Part shown: positions 61,280 through 64,000 of the stretch, one piece after another | How positions within the stretch are numbered: position 1 is the stretch's first letter | Layout: each line of letters begins with the position of its first letter | From: Streptomyces sp. NBC_01198 | GTDB taxonomy: Bacteria > Actinomycetota > Actinomycetes > Streptomycetales > Streptomycetaceae | Assembly: GCF_036010485.1 (NCBI RefSeq) | Contig: NZ_CP108568.1 | Location: 6,742,001 to 6,806,000 of the forward strand | Direction of reading: 5' to 3' | DNA length: 64,000 nucleotides | Notes under the pieces: model-generated | Database searches by the model: none | What the model was told of the DNA's origin: nothing | What the model saw: only the letters and a program-made list of their open reading frames with translations | Made by a program: the position numbers and the translations under genes

Positions 61280-62293
61280 GTGAGCACAGGTCGCACGCAC
61301 GTGCGCATGGGCCCCGGAGAGATGGTCCAGGCGGCGGCGATGGCGCGTCGCTTCTACCTGGAGGGCAAGTCCAAGATCCAGATCGCCGAGGAGTTCGGCG
61401 TCAGCCGCTTCAAGGTGGCCCGGGTGCTGGAGACCGCCCTCGAACGCGACCTGGTGCGGATCGAGATCCGGGTCCCCGCCGAGCTGGACGCCGAGCGCTC
61501 CGACGCGCTGCGCGCGCACTACGGGCTGCGGCACGCGGTCGTCGTGCAGACCCCGGCCGACCAGGCGGACGCGCCCGACCCGGAGAATCTGGGCGCGGTG
61601 GCCGCCGGCCTGCTCGGCGAGCTGGTCAGTGACGGCGACGTCCTGGGACTGGCCTGGGGGCGCTCCATCATCACCATGGCCAACGCGCTGGACCGGCTCG
61701 CCCCCTGCACTGTCGTCCAGCTCACCGGGGTCTACGACGTGGGCACCGCCGAGCGCGGCTCGGTCGAGGCGGTACGCACCGCGGCGGCGGTCTCCGGCGG
61801 CGAGGCGCACCCGCTGTACGCCCCGATGGTGCTCGCCGACCCGGCGACCGCGGCCGCGCTGCGGGCCCAGAGCGGCATCGCGGCGGCGATGGGCTACTAC
61901 GACAAGGTGACCGTCGCGGTGGTCTCGGTCGGCTCGTGGGAGGCCGGCATCTCCACCGTGCACGACGCGCTCACCGACGCCGAGCGGGAGCACTACGCCG
62001 GGCTCGGGGTGGCCGCCGAGATGTCCTCCCACCTCTTCGACTCCCAGGGCCGCCGGGTCGGCCGTGACCTGGGCGAACGCTGCATCACCATCGACGCGGA
62101 CCGGCTGCGGCGCATCCCCGAGGTGCTGGCCATCGCGGGCGGTACGCGCAAGGCCGCCGCGATCGACGCGGTGCTGCGCTCCGGCCTGGTCACCAGCCTG
62201 GTCACCGACACCGCGGCCGCCGACCAGCTGCTGCGCTCCACCGCGGCCGCCCGCCGCCCGGCGCTGGACCGCGCCGACCCCGACGGGTCCTGA
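61280..62293 (+). CDS. SorC/DeoR-type sugar-binding transcriptional regulator
   Basis: A 337-residue regulator with an N-terminal HTH (MARRFYLEGKSKIQIAEEFGVSRFKVARVLETAL, read as KSKIQIAEEFGVSRFKVARV) and a C-terminal SorC sugar-phosphate-binding domain (LGLAWGRSIITMANAL, LTGVYDVGTAERGS, IAGGTRKAAAIDAVLRSG). The GTG has GGGGAGAA upstream. It follows rpe, so a sugar phosphate of central carbon metabolism is a plausible effector; this is inference. Confidence 0.88.
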   Translation: MSTGRTHVRMGPGEMVQAAAMARRFYLEGKSKIQIAEEFGVSRFKVARVLETALERDLVRIEIRVPAELDAERSDALRAHYGLRHAVVVQTPADQADAPDPENLGAVAAGLLGELVSDGDVLGLAWGRSIITMANALDRLAPCTVVQLTGVYDVGTAERGSVEAVRTAAAVSGGEAHPLYAPMVLADPATAAALRAQSGIAAAMGYYDKVTVAVVSVGSWEAGISTVHDALTDAEREHYAGLGVAAEMSSHLFDSQGRRVGRDLGERCITIDADRLRRIPEVLAIAGGTRKAAAIDAVLRSGLVTSLVTDTAAADQLLRSTAAARRPALDRADPDGS

Positions 62294-62361
62294 GAGCCCC
62301 CCGCCGCACCGGCGCGAAGAGCGCCCCGCCGCACCCGGGCGCGCTGCCGCGCCGCCGGTGA

Positions 62362-64000
<1,639 letters not shown>

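Overview
The window is a very GC-rich actinobacterial chromosome segment, almost certainly from Streptomyces or a close relative in the Streptomycetaceae. The evidence is heavy third-position G/C codon use, many GTG and TTG starts, a BldD orthologue with the complete cyclic-di-GMP signature, an sIHF-type nucleoid protein, an actinobacterial EF-P loop, and gene order that matches (from memory) the S. coelicolor core region running from yajC to guaB1. Most of the window is conserved housekeeping DNA. No tRNA, rRNA, CRISPR array or prophage was seen.

Layout. 1-11.6 kb: yajC-secD-secF (Sec translocon accessories), apt, relA ((p)ppGpp), then on the minus strand a DUF349 protein and a membrane-anchored cyclophilin, then a metallo-beta-lactamase-fold hydrolase and hisS. 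11.6-18.4 kb: a VKOR-like thiol oxidoreductase, rarA, a divergent DUF2470 gene/rpsD pair with an iron box between them, an AfsR-like ATPase, and two small membrane proteins leading into alaS. 18.4-27.8 kb: alaS-ruvX, mltG and a tightly coupled shikimate cluster aroE, aroC-aroK-aroB-aroQ. 27.8-36 kb: a P-loop protein, an M24-like protein, efp-nusB, then an unusual insert (PLP decarboxylase plus a second EF-G with an attenuator-like leader) before bldD. 36-46.6 kb: the pyrimidine operon pyrR-pyrB-pyrC-(membrane protein)-carA-carB-pyrD-pyrF with a PyrR-type RNA loop in its leader. 46.6-54.3 kb: the sIHF gene, gmk, rpoZ, coaBC, metK, priA. 54.3-64 kb: an HTH protein, def-fmt-rsmB, an MMPL transporter, rpe, a SorC-type regulator, a barstar-like protein and a GuaB1-type enzyme cut by the window edge.

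The most striking observations are two. First, an 849-bp IS5-family element has inserted after codon 6 of the sIHF gene, leaving a TTA target duplication. The right end of the element supplies an ATG that overlaps the transposase stop codon and reads in frame into the rest of sIHF, so the element seems to have replaced the start of a nucleoid-protein gene rather than simply destroying it. Second, the gene for the EF-G-like protein is preceded by a well-formed 34-codon arginine-rich leader ORF with a strong ribosome binding site and four GCCGGC blocks that can form alternative hairpins, which looks like ribosome-mediated attenuation. Other items include a perfect-consensus DmdR/IdeR iron box, a BldD self-operator, composite palindromic intergenic repeats, perfect 36-bp tandem repeats in mltG, and two proteins (M24-like and PriA) lacking residues their families normally need for catalysis.

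All assignments come from reading the sequence and recalling family features; no database search was run.
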